Positions 26,849-34,854 of a stretch of 42,343 bases of DNA are shown in pieces. The notes under the pieces were generated by a model. The model was given only the letters and a program-made list of their open reading frames with translations. It searched no databases and was not told the origin of the DNA. Origin of the DNA: Acetatifactor sp. Its GTDB lineage: Bacteria > Bacillota > Clostridia > Lachnospirales > Lachnospiraceae. How positions within the stretch are numbered: the first letter of the stretch is position 1; every line of letters begins with the position of its first letter. The translations under genes and the position numbers were made by a program. Location of the stretch: positions 1 to 42,343 of the forward strand of contig JAFLRM010000030.1 in NCBI GenBank assembly GCA_022511465.1. The letters run 5' to 3'.

Positions 26849-27305
26849 CTTCACTCCTTTGTATCTTTTGCTCAAAGATGATCTCCTCGATCACTTTCAC
26901 ACACTCATCGGTGTTTTGTAGAATGTCTTTCCCCCAGAAATGTATCACTGTCCAATCCGCAAACAAAAGAGCACTATCTTTCTCTTTATCGCGCTCCATA
27001 TTCCTTTCAATCTTCGGGATCCAATAATCGGGATTCTTACCCTTTTCAAGCTTTGGCCTTAGAACTTCCCAATCTTTTCCATGAAAAAATTCGCTGTCAC
27101 AGAAAATGGCAATCTTGTATTTTGTCAATGCTATGTCTGGTCTTCCCGGAAGTTCTGTGTAATTTTTTCTATAACGATAACCTTTCTTCCATAAAGCCCG
27201 TCTAAGAGTAACCTCGATACTTGTATCCTTGCCCCTGATCCGACTCATGTTTTTATGACTTTTATCAGAAGCTTCTCCGCGAAATCTCGGTTCTCGTTTA
27301 TTCAT
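26829..27305 (-). CDS. vsr: Very short patch repair endonuclease Vsr
   Basis: Vsr nicks next to T:G mismatches that arise when 5-methylcytosine deaminates, starting short-patch repair. The family pattern is present: MSRIRGKDTSIEVTLRRALWKKGYRYR (about 20-46), LPGRPDIALTKYKIAIFCDSEFFHG with the catalytic Asp, and the C-terminal WIPKIERNMERD. The second in-frame ATG (27305) was chosen because AGAGGG has normal spacing to it; the first ATG at 27314 abuts that site. It precedes and overlaps the endonuclease gene, which matches its role in repairing damage at sites methylated by the adjacent enzyme. Confidence 0.92.
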   Translation of the reverse strand: MNKREPRFRGEASDKSHKNMSRIRGKDTSIEVTLRRALWKKGYRYRKNYTELPGRPDIALTKYKIAIFCDSEFFHGKDWEVLRPKLEKGKNPDYWIPKIERNMERDKEKDSALLFADWTVIHFWGKDILQNTDECVKVIEEIIFEQKIQRSEDDGSYD

Positions 27306-27390
27306 TAGTTCCATACCCTCTATTTTGTTTTATTGCCAATTCATTAAGTAAAGTACAATATGCCATATATTCATCTGCTCCGATGGTCAT
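27298..27390 (-). CDS. Possible 30-aa peptide upstream of vsr
   Basis: An open frame reads MTIGADEYMAYCTLLNELAI and ten more residues, ending eight bases inside the vsr coding region. The composition looks protein-like, but the ribosome binding site (GGCAGG) is weak and no family is recognised. It may be the tail of a decayed gene, since an AspBHI-like remnant ends just upstream. Confidence 0.25.
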   Translation of the reverse strand: MTIGADEYMAYCTLLNELAIKQNRGYGTNE

Positions 27391-27408
27391 AATACAGCCT
27401 GCCAAATA

Positions 27409-27910
27409 TTATAATCTCCTTTCTGCAGTCATCTCCTGAATTCTGGTATAGTAAGCTTCTAACCTTGATCTCATTCTATCGACTGATACAAACCACTGAT
27501 CTATATTTGATGAATTAATCTGACTAGCTCTAAGGATCCCTGCAATATCTGTTGCTGTAACGATCAATATCGGATGATCATCTTCAATCACTTCACTATA
27601 TGCTTGGTTATCCACATAACTTGTAGTCACCATCACCATAATATCTGAATATACCTGTCTCCTCATCCAAATGGTCTGGCCACTCAAGTTCTGACATTGA
27701 TGTATATAGAACAACATATGCCATTTTGCTTGGATCATCAACTCTACTTACTTTTCTGAAGCCAGATGAATTGCCACACTTTGGCAATAATCTCGGTAAT
27801 ACTTCATCAGAAATATTTTTCGCAGTACCACCCTTATATATACAATCTATGATCAGCTCTGCCTTTTCAAGGTCGTTGAATTGTACTTCCATAACTGCAT
27901 TTACTCCCAT
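27409..27910 (-). pseudogene. AspBHI-like modification-dependent endonuclease, internally deleted remnant
   Basis: Two overlapping frames together resemble one protein. The 5' frame holds MEVQFNDLEKAELIIDCIYKGGTA, LPRLLPKCGNSSGFRK and VVLYTSMSELEWPDHLDEETG then IFRYYGD. This is the N-terminal recognition domain of AspBHI-type enzymes that bind modified cytosine, as I recognise it. At about 27650-27640 the frame stops (GDYKLCG) while another frame continues with VDNQAYSEVIEDDHPILIVTATDIAGIL to a normal stop at 27409. Full proteins have about 380-400 residues; here the middle, including the PD-(D/E)XK nuclease, is missing. An internal deletion with frame change is the simplest reading. The enzyme should be inactive. 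Confidence 0.65.
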
Positions 27911-28085
27911 GTTTGTTTTTTCTAATATGCCTCGGATCATCCGGTTTAATCGCATCTGATGGGATAAGCCAAGTCTTTCCCTTCAGCAGAGCACCTTCAA
28001 CTCTTCCTTCCTTGCATAATGTCGCAATCCTTCTTCTGGAGATATTCCATTTTTCTGACATTTCTGTTGTAGTTAAAAATTCCAT
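27867..28085 (-). CDS. Small MerR/excisionase-like helix-turn-helix protein
   Basis: The 72-residue protein begins MEFLTTTEMSEKWNISRRRIATLCKEGRVEGALLKGKTWLIP, a short winged HTH of the type often placed before restriction and mobile-element genes in clostridia. The start is the ATG at 28085 (GGGGGCG upstream); the longer frame to 28151 runs through the promoter. The last 18 residues (KNKHGSKCSYG...) look unlike the usual short ending after DPR and overlap the AspBHI-like remnant, so the 3' end may be altered. The promoter has a perfect palindrome between its -35 and -10 boxes, which suggests autoregulation and control of the downstream restriction genes. Confidence 0.8.
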   Translation of the reverse strand: MEFLTTTEMSEKWNISRRRIATLCKEGRVEGALLKGKTWLIPSDAIKPDDPRHIRKNKHGSKCSYGSTIQRP

Positions 28086-28122
28086 TTCGCGCCCCCATAG
28101 TGCGTAGAATACGTCACTACAT

Positions 28123-28151
28123 ATTATATTCCCGTACGGGAATATTTTCAA
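28123..28151 (-). promoter_or_regulatory. Promoter with a 20-bp palindromic operator filling the spacer
   Basis: On the minus strand TTGAAA (28146-28151) and TATAAT (28123-28128) are 17 bp apart, nearly consensus. ATATTCCCGTACGGGAATAT (28126-28145) is a perfect 20-bp palindrome that fills the spacer and overlaps the -10 box. A bound dimer would block polymerase. The HTH gene starts about 38 bp downstream. Confidence 0.85.
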
Positions 28152-28219
28152 TACTATTCTCCATCAACTTTATCTATATTGTCAGAAAACATATGACATC
28201 TGCTGTATGGCATTATGCC

Positions 28220-29932
28220 TTAATAGCCCAACAGTTCTGCCAAAACATCTTTAATCTCACTATCAAAGTCTTCTGCAGTAAAATTATCCAATATTTTAGT
28301 TTGAGAACAACTTACCTTATAAGTCGTTTGAAACCAATGATTTATTTTTTTAATAAATGCCTTTCCTCCCACTAAGGAGAGTTTATTTTCCAGTGTTGTC
28401 CATTTCTCACTCATAACTTTACGTGCGACTTTATTTGCAGTGCTGTGTTCCATACTATTATACTTTGCAATTTGCCCTGACATCTGGTCAAAAACCTCAT
28501 CCTGCATACTATCTAACAAATCTTGCAATTTTTCTAAAAACTCTTGATACAATACCTTTTGTGAAGCTATAATCCTAAATAAAACTCGAGGGTTTAATAG
28601 ATAGTTTTCTATTTCTTTTTTAGACCAAATATGTAGCTGCAAATGGTTTGAGTTTGCTTCTTTTCGCAATTCATCTAACTTATCTTGCGAGAAATAATCC
28701 TTATCCAAAATACAATAGCATTTGATCATGCCACCGGTTTCGTCATAAAATAATTTTGCAGCACCAAATGCTTCTCTCAAATTATTAAAACCTCCCAATG
28801 CGACACTAGGAAGTGCCATTAAGGACTCTGTCTTATTGGGATATATCTTATTAGCCATTTTATCAAGTAATTTTAAATCGTCCCCTTCAACAAACACACA
28901 TTTTCTATAGCTTCCTATCCGAGTCAACGCTATATTATTTACTGCCCCAATGTCATCTATTATTTTTTGTACCGCCTTTAAGTCAGTTGCATATGCCATA
29001 CGCCGCTTTTTCTTATCTACCATTAATATATTGGTGGCTTCCGTCTCCGAGATGATCTCAACAGAATGAGTTGCTACAATAGTTTGTGTATATCTCTTCT
29101 TAACTATTTTTAACAGTTTCCTTTGCAGATCAGGATGCATATAGACATCTGGCTCATCTAATATAACCGTGGATGCTCCCTTCGTTCTTGTTAAAAACCA
29201 CATGATCTGAAGCCACATTTGCAGTCCACTTCCCATTAGCCCAATTTCGGCTAAAAAATTTGCATCACTTACATATAAATTGATGCTTCCTTCATCCGCA
29301 ATATCATACTCTATACTTTTAATCTTTAATTCTTCCCACGTTTCCTCAGCTAGCTGAACAAATTCATTCCAGAATTCACTATGGTATTTTAAAATTTCAT
29401 TACGAAAATGGCGTGATGACAAATATGTATCTCTATCGCCATCAATCGTCTGATCAGAAAGTCTTTTTTCTGTTTCTTTAATCAAACCAATTTGTGGCAA
29501 TATTTCCACTCTCTCAATATTTAAAACTTGTGCTTTCATTTTATTTTTTATATTTCTTCCGTCTTCATCATATAAAACCGCATATGCATATTCGCTATTA
29601 GCGTGAATAACAATTTTTACACCGCTTTCCATGACAACGACTATTTGCGCATTTTTATCTTCGTACAGATAAACTATCCCTCGCAAATCAATTTTTATTT
29701 TTTCGACATCCAACCTAAATCCTTTATCACGCACTGGTGCCTGAAATTCAGTCGGTATCTCTCTGTATGTTGTATGTGTTGACTTTCTTATTGCCAACGC
29801 TACTAATCTTAATGCTTCTAACAAAGAAGATTTCCCTGAATTATTTTTTCCCACAATAATAGAAATACTTTTAAAATTAATTTTTGCATTTTCAAAACAG
29901 CGATAGTTTACTAATTGAATTTTATCTATCAT
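28220..29932 (-). CDS. OLD-family ATP-dependent nuclease (AAA-TOPRIM)
   Basis: This 570-residue protein has an SMC/RecF-like ATPase followed by a TOPRIM nuclease. Walker A is GKNNSGKSSLLEAL (28-41), the signature-like GLMGSGLQ at 231-238, Walker B VILDEPD with D259 and E260, and an H-loop at H289. The TOPRIM acidic residues are E349 in FVEGDD, and D410 and D412 in CILDKD. Such proteins act in anti-phage systems (OLD, Gabija GajA, PARIS-like). No GajB helicase is adjacent, so it is a stand-alone OLD-like gene or works with the small gene upstream. Its own promoter lies at 30008-30036. Its ribosome binding site is weak (AAGAGA). Confidence 0.85.
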   Translation of the reverse strand: MIDKIQLVNYRCFENAKINFKSISIIVGKNNSGKSSLLEALRLVALAIRKSTHTTYREIPTEFQAPVRDKGFRLDVEKIKIDLRGIVYLYEDKNAQIVVVMESGVKIVIHANSEYAYAVLYDEDGRNIKNKMKAQVLNIERVEILPQIGLIKETEKRLSDQTIDGDRDTYLSSRHFRNEILKYHSEFWNEFVQLAEETWEELKIKSIEYDIADEGSINLYVSDANFLAEIGLMGSGLQMWLQIMWFLTRTKGASTVILDEPDVYMHPDLQRKLLKIVKKRYTQTIVATHSVEIISETEATNILMVDKKKRRMAYATDLKAVQKIIDDIGAVNNIALTRIGSYRKCVFVEGDDLKLLDKMANKIYPNKTESLMALPSVALGGFNNLREAFGAAKLFYDETGGMIKCYCILDKDYFSQDKLDELRKEANSNHLQLHIWSKKEIENYLLNPRVLFRIIASQKVLYQEFLEKLQDLLDSMQDEVFDQMSGQIAKYNSMEHSTANKVARKVMSEKWTTLENKLSLVGGKAFIKKINHWFQTTYKVSCSQTKILDNFTAEDFDSEIKDVLAELLGY

Positions 29933-30007
29933 TTTATTCTCTTTCGTCTATTTGAAGTTGGGATAGCAATTTCATTTATTACGCCACCCGAATATACATT
30001 CTCAATT

Positions 30008-30036
30008 ATTATAATACTTATTCATTAAGCACACAA
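30008..30036 (-). promoter_or_regulatory. Promoter of the OLD-like nuclease gene
   Basis: TTGTGT (30031-30036) and TATAAT (30008-30013) are separated by 17 bp on the minus strand, leaving a leader of about 70 bases before the ATG at 29932. The rest of the 125-bp gap is AT-rich with no other visible feature. Confidence 0.65.
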
Positions 30037-30057
30037 TATAAAGCGCAATTATATAAT

Positions 30058-30483
30058 TCACCATTCTACTCTTTCTCGATAAAATAGAGAGACCAATATC
30101 TTTATTTCTTCCCCAATTATTTCATTTCTAATTTTTTCTTCATCTGATATACTTTGATAATTTTCCAATTCTTTAATTACATCTACCAGCGCATTCAACT
30201 CTTCCTTTTTGGGAGGATTATTATCTCTTCCTACTAATCTCAAAAGCAAAGATTGTAAAGCTCGCATTGCATGCAAATAAACTTTTGCACTTTTGTTTCT
30301 AGAATATGTAAAAATGATATTTAATAATTGTTTGCAGTCCCTAATAGCATCTGACACATGATAAGGTATCCTTTGTCGTATCCACAACAAAGTTGTACTT
30401 TTTAGAGGTTCTCCCATATATACTAATTCAACACCATAATTTTGTCTTAAGTATTCTTTTAGGCTATTATAATTATTTTGCAT
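30058..30483 (-). CDS. Hypothetical helical protein, 141 aa
   Basis: I do not recognise this protein. It is predicted mostly helical, with hydrophobic heptads (SDAIRDCKQLLNIIFTYS, HAMRALQSLLLRLVG) and a charged C-terminus (ISDEEKIRNEIIGEEIKILVSLFY). No signal peptide or metal motif is visible. It lies between the DUF2971 protein and the OLD-like nuclease on the same strand. The ATG at 30483 has no Shine-Dalgarno and follows a hairpin by four bases, so its translation is doubtful or unusual. The DNA is strongly A/T-rich, unlike the flanking DUF2971 gene. Confidence 0.6.
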   Translation of the reverse strand: MQNNYNSLKEYLRQNYGVELVYMGEPLKSTTLLWIRQRIPYHVSDAIRDCKQLLNIIFTYSRNKSAKVYLHAMRALQSLLLRLVGRDNNPPKKEELNALVDVIKELENYQSISDEEKIRNEIIGEEIKILVSLFYRERVEW

Positions 30484-30487
30484 TTTA

Positions 30488-30512
30488 AAAGGCAGACCAT
30501 AAGCCTGCCTTT
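30488..30512 (-). terminator. Hairpin between DUF2971 gene and the 141-aa gene
   Basis: AAAGGCAG (30488-30495) and CTGCCTTT (30505-30512) form a perfect 8-bp stem. On the minus strand it is followed by TTTT, so it can end the DUF2971 transcript. It also sits directly before the ATG of the next gene. Confidence 0.6.
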
Positions 30513-30577
30513 CCTGTCCCGCATTCTATTATCTATCATAAAATGGGCTCCTTTTACCTCCTCTTAGTCCATACATC

Positions 30578-32746
30578 TCATCTATAATCAATCGAAGACT
30601 TCGACACAACCGTGCTATACTGGCTTCCCTCATTAATCTCTGCCATCTTCTTTACAAGGAAAGGGATATATTCATCGCTCTGCTGGTTCTTCGGCCCCAG
30701 TATGATTTCCTTTATGATGGACTTGACCGGATAATGAATATACAACTTTTTACGCAGGGGATCTTCGCCTCCCGCCTCTTCAATATCCTGAAAGCTGTCC
30801 ACAGTCCTGCGCTGCAAAATAACTCTGGTCTCGTTCTCATCACGGTACTCTTCAAACTTGAAGAGATATTTTATCTTTGCAAACAGTTCCTGCAGAAAGT
30901 CCATACATCTTTGCTGCTCCCACTCTTCAAATATCCCTCTCTCCAGCTTTGCAAAGATTTGCTTCAAAGTCTTCTCTATACTATTTATTTTAGTTTTTAG
31001 TATTTTAGAATCTAAGCCTTTTGCAATAAATTCATCCTGATTTTTATCCCAGTAGATCACCTTATACAAAACATAGTCATCTCTTTCGTTTCCGCTTTTT
31101 CCAACACGCAAGACTTCTAATAGACGCTGCTTATCACGGGCATTTTGAAAGGTTGCACCATCCATTACTACGCATACACCATTTCCCTTATCTCCATACT
31201 CACTCCACATCGTGAGGCGATCTACTTTATCGGAAAAGGATTTCAAAAATACCAGCGTGTCATCCGCCTTAGCTCGGGCCCTCTGATCACTTTGTCCGAC
31301 GAAGCTATGAAACAGCGGAGAGTCGCATGATATATGCGTCCGAAGGAACTCTTGCAGCACCCGCCCTTCATTGGGATCGTTCATATAATCCACGTTCATG
31401 ACAGACAGCCGATATTTCTCCCCTTTTCCCAGCGGCTCATCCAACAGCAGATAGCCAAAAGTCTGCATGGTAGTATAATACGCATAGTCCTCCTGACAAT
31501 CCTTCTTTACCTGAATATATTTCTCAAGATCAAACACATTGTTATATAATCGGGAAAGCAACACGAGCATCTGCCGGACAGCCTCTTCTTCTCCGTCGCT
31601 CGCTGCCCACAGCATCAATGGTCTGATATTCACCTTGCTTGCGTCATACTGATTTTCAAATATAATGCGACGCTGCATATCTCTTTTAAAGGTTTTCATT
31701 GTATTCACCATTTTACCATATCCACATAGAGAAAACCCTCGGAAGATTGCCGCCAGCAAATAATCATCCGGCACGTCATCTTCGGCAGTACAGCTGCCTA
31801 TATATTCTGTAAGTGCAGCCGGAAGATAACTTTTATCGGAAGAACCGTCTCTTATTACCCGAACTAAAAAATCCAAATACAAGTAAGTATCCAACGGGTG
31901 ATCCGTGGCCTGGTTCTCATGAAACCACTTTTGCACCTCCTCTACGCGTCTTTCCAGTTCTTCGCCGTCCTGCTCCATACAGATTTCACACCTTAATGTC
32001 ATGCGAAAGTAATTCTTTTCCGTCTCAGACAAAAAGCACTCCTCAGAAAGGAGCTGTTCATCCAGAAAGGTTTGAAAAGCCTGCAACCGATTTACCATTC
32101 TCGCAACAGTCACAATATTGTCAAACATCACCTGCAGCCAATATACGTAGTTATGCCGTATCACAAAATCAGCTTCCTGAAAAAATCGGGAGCCCAAACT
32201 AAGCAGATCCTTCCACACGTCCACATAAACACTATAGGCCTCTGCGTAGTTTCCACAGATCACCTTTTCCCTGCAGAACAAAATGGTGCAGCAACTGGCA
32301 GCAAGATCAATATCATTTTCCCAATAAATATCTGACATAATATCCTGCAAGTCCGGCACAAGATCAGCCAGAAAATATAGCATGTTCACAAACTTGCTAA
32401 AAAAAAACATCCTATTGCTCAATAACGCTGCAATGCGTTCCTGCAAAACATATCGGGGCAAGACTTTTGCCCCTTTATCCATCCGGTAGAGCTGGTAGGC
32501 AAGAATTAAGATTCTATTTTCTTCCAGTTCTTCCCAACGGAGTATGTTGGCTGCCTGAGCCTTTTCCAAAACAAATTCACATTCCTCTATCAATTGAACG
32601 GCCACATCTTGGTCCAATTGTTCGCTGTTATACAAGACATCAATATTGCTCTGAATAGTCCGGCGATACACTTCTGATAACTCACGCTTTTCCAGAGTCT
32701 CGCTTATATTTTCCAGCCTTTTTTCCCACTCCTTCTCAATGTACAT
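30578..32746 (-). CDS. Large helical protein with C-terminal DUF2971 domain
   Basis: This 722-residue protein has an all-helical N-terminal part of about 430 residues, with repeat-like helices and many aromatic and Leu positions but no recognised domain. The C-terminal DUF2971 region has YRLSVMNVDYMNDPNEG (446-461), VFLKSFSDKVDRLTMWSEYGDKGNGVCVVM (about 498-527), a long helical insert, and IIKEIILGPKNQ near 680. DUF2971 domains occur in bacterial defence neighbourhoods, but their activity is not established to my knowledge. No membrane segment is seen. The ATG at 32746 follows AGGAGG. It lies at the upstream edge of the island. A sensor-effector arrangement, helical domain sensing and DUF2971 acting, is inference. 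Confidence 0.8.
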   Translation of the reverse strand: MYIEKEWEKRLENISETLEKRELSEVYRRTIQSNIDVLYNSEQLDQDVAVQLIEECEFVLEKAQAANILRWEELEENRILILAYQLYRMDKGAKVLPRYVLQERIAALLSNRMFFFSKFVNMLYFLADLVPDLQDIMSDIYWENDIDLAASCCTILFCREKVICGNYAEAYSVYVDVWKDLLSLGSRFFQEADFVIRHNYVYWLQVMFDNIVTVARMVNRLQAFQTFLDEQLLSEECFLSETEKNYFRMTLRCEICMEQDGEELERRVEEVQKWFHENQATDHPLDTYLYLDFLVRVIRDGSSDKSYLPAALTEYIGSCTAEDDVPDDYLLAAIFRGFSLCGYGKMVNTMKTFKRDMQRRIIFENQYDASKVNIRPLMLWAASDGEEEAVRQMLVLLSRLYNNVFDLEKYIQVKKDCQEDYAYYTTMQTFGYLLLDEPLGKGEKYRLSVMNVDYMNDPNEGRVLQEFLRTHISCDSPLFHSFVGQSDQRARAKADDTLVFLKSFSDKVDRLTMWSEYGDKGNGVCVVMDGATFQNARDKQRLLEVLRVGKSGNERDDYVLYKVIYWDKNQDEFIAKGLDSKILKTKINSIEKTLKQIFAKLERGIFEEWEQQRCMDFLQELFAKIKYLFKFEEYRDENETRVILQRRTVDSFQDIEEAGGEDPLRKKLYIHYPVKSIIKEIILGPKNQQSDEYIPFLVKKMAEINEGSQYSTVVSKSSIDYR

Positions 32747-32782
32747 TCACTCATTCCTCCTGCGCAGCTATACACGATCAAC

Positions 32783-34210
32783 CTACAACGCCCCCGGATT
32801 CTCCGCATAATAAGGATACACATACCCATACACAGAGACAATGATACACACTGCTATCAGCAGGCACAGCGCCACCACAACACCTGTTTCCAGCCATTCC
32901 TTTCTCCGACCGGCAGGCAGGATCATCTTTCCTTTTATCAACAGGAAGCACTCCCAGAAATTTGCCCTAAAAAACTTCTCCAGCCCACGGACACTATAAT
33001 ATCCCAGCGGCACCAGCGATGGGAGCAGATACCGTCCCTGCGGCTGGTAATCCCTGGTGTAGGAATACTGTATACTGAGGATCAGTGGCATCAGAATACA
33101 GAACACCATATTTAGGCGAAAGAACACTTCCAGTCCCTTTCGCCGGGGGAGGAGTTTGGTCGCCCCTTTGCACTTCTTAAGGGGAATTAAAATGCCCAAA
33201 ACCGCGCATCCAAAGAGTAACACCCTGTAAAAGCGGTATACCCAAGGGGACATTGGAATGCTCATGGCTCCGAATATACCGATGAAGCTCATTCTGGAAA
33301 GCTCAAAAAATGTGGTCTCCCGAAGCATGTCCCAAACGGAATACCCCTGGTTCTGCCATGTGAGTCGTGTGTCCGGATGCTGCTCCGGAACTGCATAAAG
33401 TGCGGCGCAGTTCTCTCTGGCCTGCAGCCCCAGAAAATCACCGTCATAGAGGATCGCGCTGCGGACAAACCACCAGCCGATGCCGGCCAGCACCAGCACA
33501 GAGATAAAGCAGCCCCATTTTAGAAAAGGCTTCCAATCAAAGGAAATCTTGCCGTCTGCGCGGGTCAGATAGAAAGCCACAAAGAGCAGCATGCAGCTCA
33601 AAATATATCCATATGCATTGTAATAAGACATGGCACAAAAGATAATCCCCACCGCCATCACCGTGGAGGAAGACCACTTAAAACCATCCTTCAGGCCGCA
33701 AGTGAGTCCGTAAAGCATGATCGCTGTGGCCATCATACAGCAGGAGTCAGTATTGACATAAGTATGCATGAAGATGGCCTGCGGAAGGAACGTGACCAAA
33801 AAGGCAAAGAGCCAGGCAAACCGCCTGTCCTCAAACCATTTTCTTCCCAACAGCATCACAAACACGGCCATCACCAGACCAAAGAGAAAGTTGACGGATC
33901 GGGCCGTGTAGAGCAAAGCTTCCTCCGAGTCCGTAAAGAGGTTCACCAGTCGCATTGCGTATCCCTGAAAGATATAGGGCAGGATCGGTTGAAATGCATA
34001 GGAAAAGCCATACCCACCTATACGGATCTCCTCATCGTAACCGTTGGGCAAAGTGCCATGCTCCACAATATATTGGGGCACCAGATAACGGTTATTCTCA
34101 TCGGGCGGACTGCCAAAGGGCTGCCGAATAAGCAGAGAAAGCGCGATAACAATATAGAGTCCAAAATAGCACACCGCAGTCGCTATGGACAGCTTGCGAT
34201 TTTGTTTCAT
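32783..34210 (-). CDS. Polytopic membrane protein, DUF2142/GT-C glycosyltransferase-like
   Basis: This 475-residue protein has about 10-12 hydrophobic segments. The first helix (about 8-30) is followed by an extracytoplasmic loop with FGSPPDENNRYLVPQYI, an acidic motif placed as in GT-C transferases and DUF2142 proteins, which use lipid-linked sugars. A late loop contains YSYTRDYQPQGRYLLPSLVPLGYYS. It probably takes part in cell-surface polysaccharide or wall polymer modification. The start was set at the ATG at 34210 (AAGGGAAA upstream) rather than 34255, which would lie in AT-rich leader. A second GT-C-like gene follows after a 640-bp gap. Confidence 0.75.
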   Translation of the reverse strand: MKQNRKLSIATAVCYFGLYIVIALSLLIRQPFGSPPDENNRYLVPQYIVEHGTLPNGYDEEIRIGGYGFSYAFQPILPYIFQGYAMRLVNLFTDSEEALLYTARSVNFLFGLVMAVFVMLLGRKWFEDRRFAWLFAFLVTFLPQAIFMHTYVNTDSCCMMATAIMLYGLTCGLKDGFKWSSSTVMAVGIIFCAMSYYNAYGYILSCMLLFVAFYLTRADGKISFDWKPFLKWGCFISVLVLAGIGWWFVRSAILYDGDFLGLQARENCAALYAVPEQHPDTRLTWQNQGYSVWDMLRETTFFELSRMSFIGIFGAMSIPMSPWVYRFYRVLLFGCAVLGILIPLKKCKGATKLLPRRKGLEVFFRLNMVFCILMPLILSIQYSYTRDYQPQGRYLLPSLVPLGYYSVRGLEKFFRANFWECFLLIKGKMILPAGRRKEWLETGVVVALCLLIAVCIIVSVYGYVYPYYAENPGAL

Positions 34211-34854
34211 AGTAATTTCCCTTAAAATAATATCTTTGCGCATATTATACCACATTTTCCCTGTCCTGAAAACAATCTTTCCCTTACGCTTTTCTTAAGC
34301 AAAAACTGAGCGACCATTATACCTTTTCTTTTTTGATACAACGGTCGCTCTACTGAACTTCAATATCCAATTTTTGTTCCTCTTTCTCGGCTTCTTTCCT
34401 CTTTCCTTTTCTTCCTCTTGCACTAAGCCTTCTCTTCGTCAGCCGATTTACTAGATAAGGCTTTTTGTGGTTTTCTTTTACTAATAAATCTAACTTTCCT
34501 GAAACTCTCTGCTTAACCTATTTACGCGACACCCTTCTGGTTCGCTTTTCTCTCATTCTCATATTTGATCAAGGGTTTTCCTGACTGTTAGATTTATGTT
34601 ACCAAGTGTGCCATTGGACTCTACCTCCTATTTTTCTTTATTGCTAGGGTTTTCAGTTGCCGGATAACATTTGCATCTATGTCAAATGCTTTAACGAAAG
34701 TTGTTTTGTGTTTCTGTAATTGTATGATATCACTTGTAGAAAGACTTTTCAAGTCTTTTTTTATTATTTTTTTAAAACTAGCATATTGCACAATTATTAT
34801 CTGACAATTTGTGAATTGTGTTAAATTATTCTGTATCCTCCCGCCTTAAGGAGA
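34211..34854 (-). other. 644-bp region without a clear gene; possible small transcription unit
   Basis: The minus strand carries a sigma-A promoter, TTGAAA (34747-34752), 17 bp, TATCAT (34724-34729). About 400 bases later comes a hairpin (GAGCGACC at 34308-34315 with GGTCGCTC at 34343-34350) followed by AGTTTTT, so an RNA of that length is plausible. Inside, AGGAGG is followed after 8 bp by ATGGCACACTTGGTAACATAA, a six-codon frame. From 34559 a Lys/Arg-rich frame (MRMREKRTRRVSRK) meets a single in-frame TAG, then runs 56 more sense codons (VKQRVSGKLDLLVKENHKK...) to TAG. Other short sense stretches are in other frames, as in a decayed gene. On the plus strand AAAGACTT-TTC-AAGTCTTT plus T-run (34742-34763) looks like a terminator. 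Nothing here was recognised as a known RNA. Confidence 0.35.
34724..34752 (-). promoter_or_regulatory. Promoter in the gene-poor region
   Basis: TTGAAA and TATCAT with a 17-bp spacer. The -35 box lies in an AAAGACTT/AAGTCTTT inverted repeat that would be a terminator for plus-strand RNA. Confidence 0.5.

Noticed and set aside
28220..30483. Complete Gabija system
   Set aside because: A GajA-like AAA-TOPRIM protein is present but no UvrD-like GajB helicase is encoded nearby.
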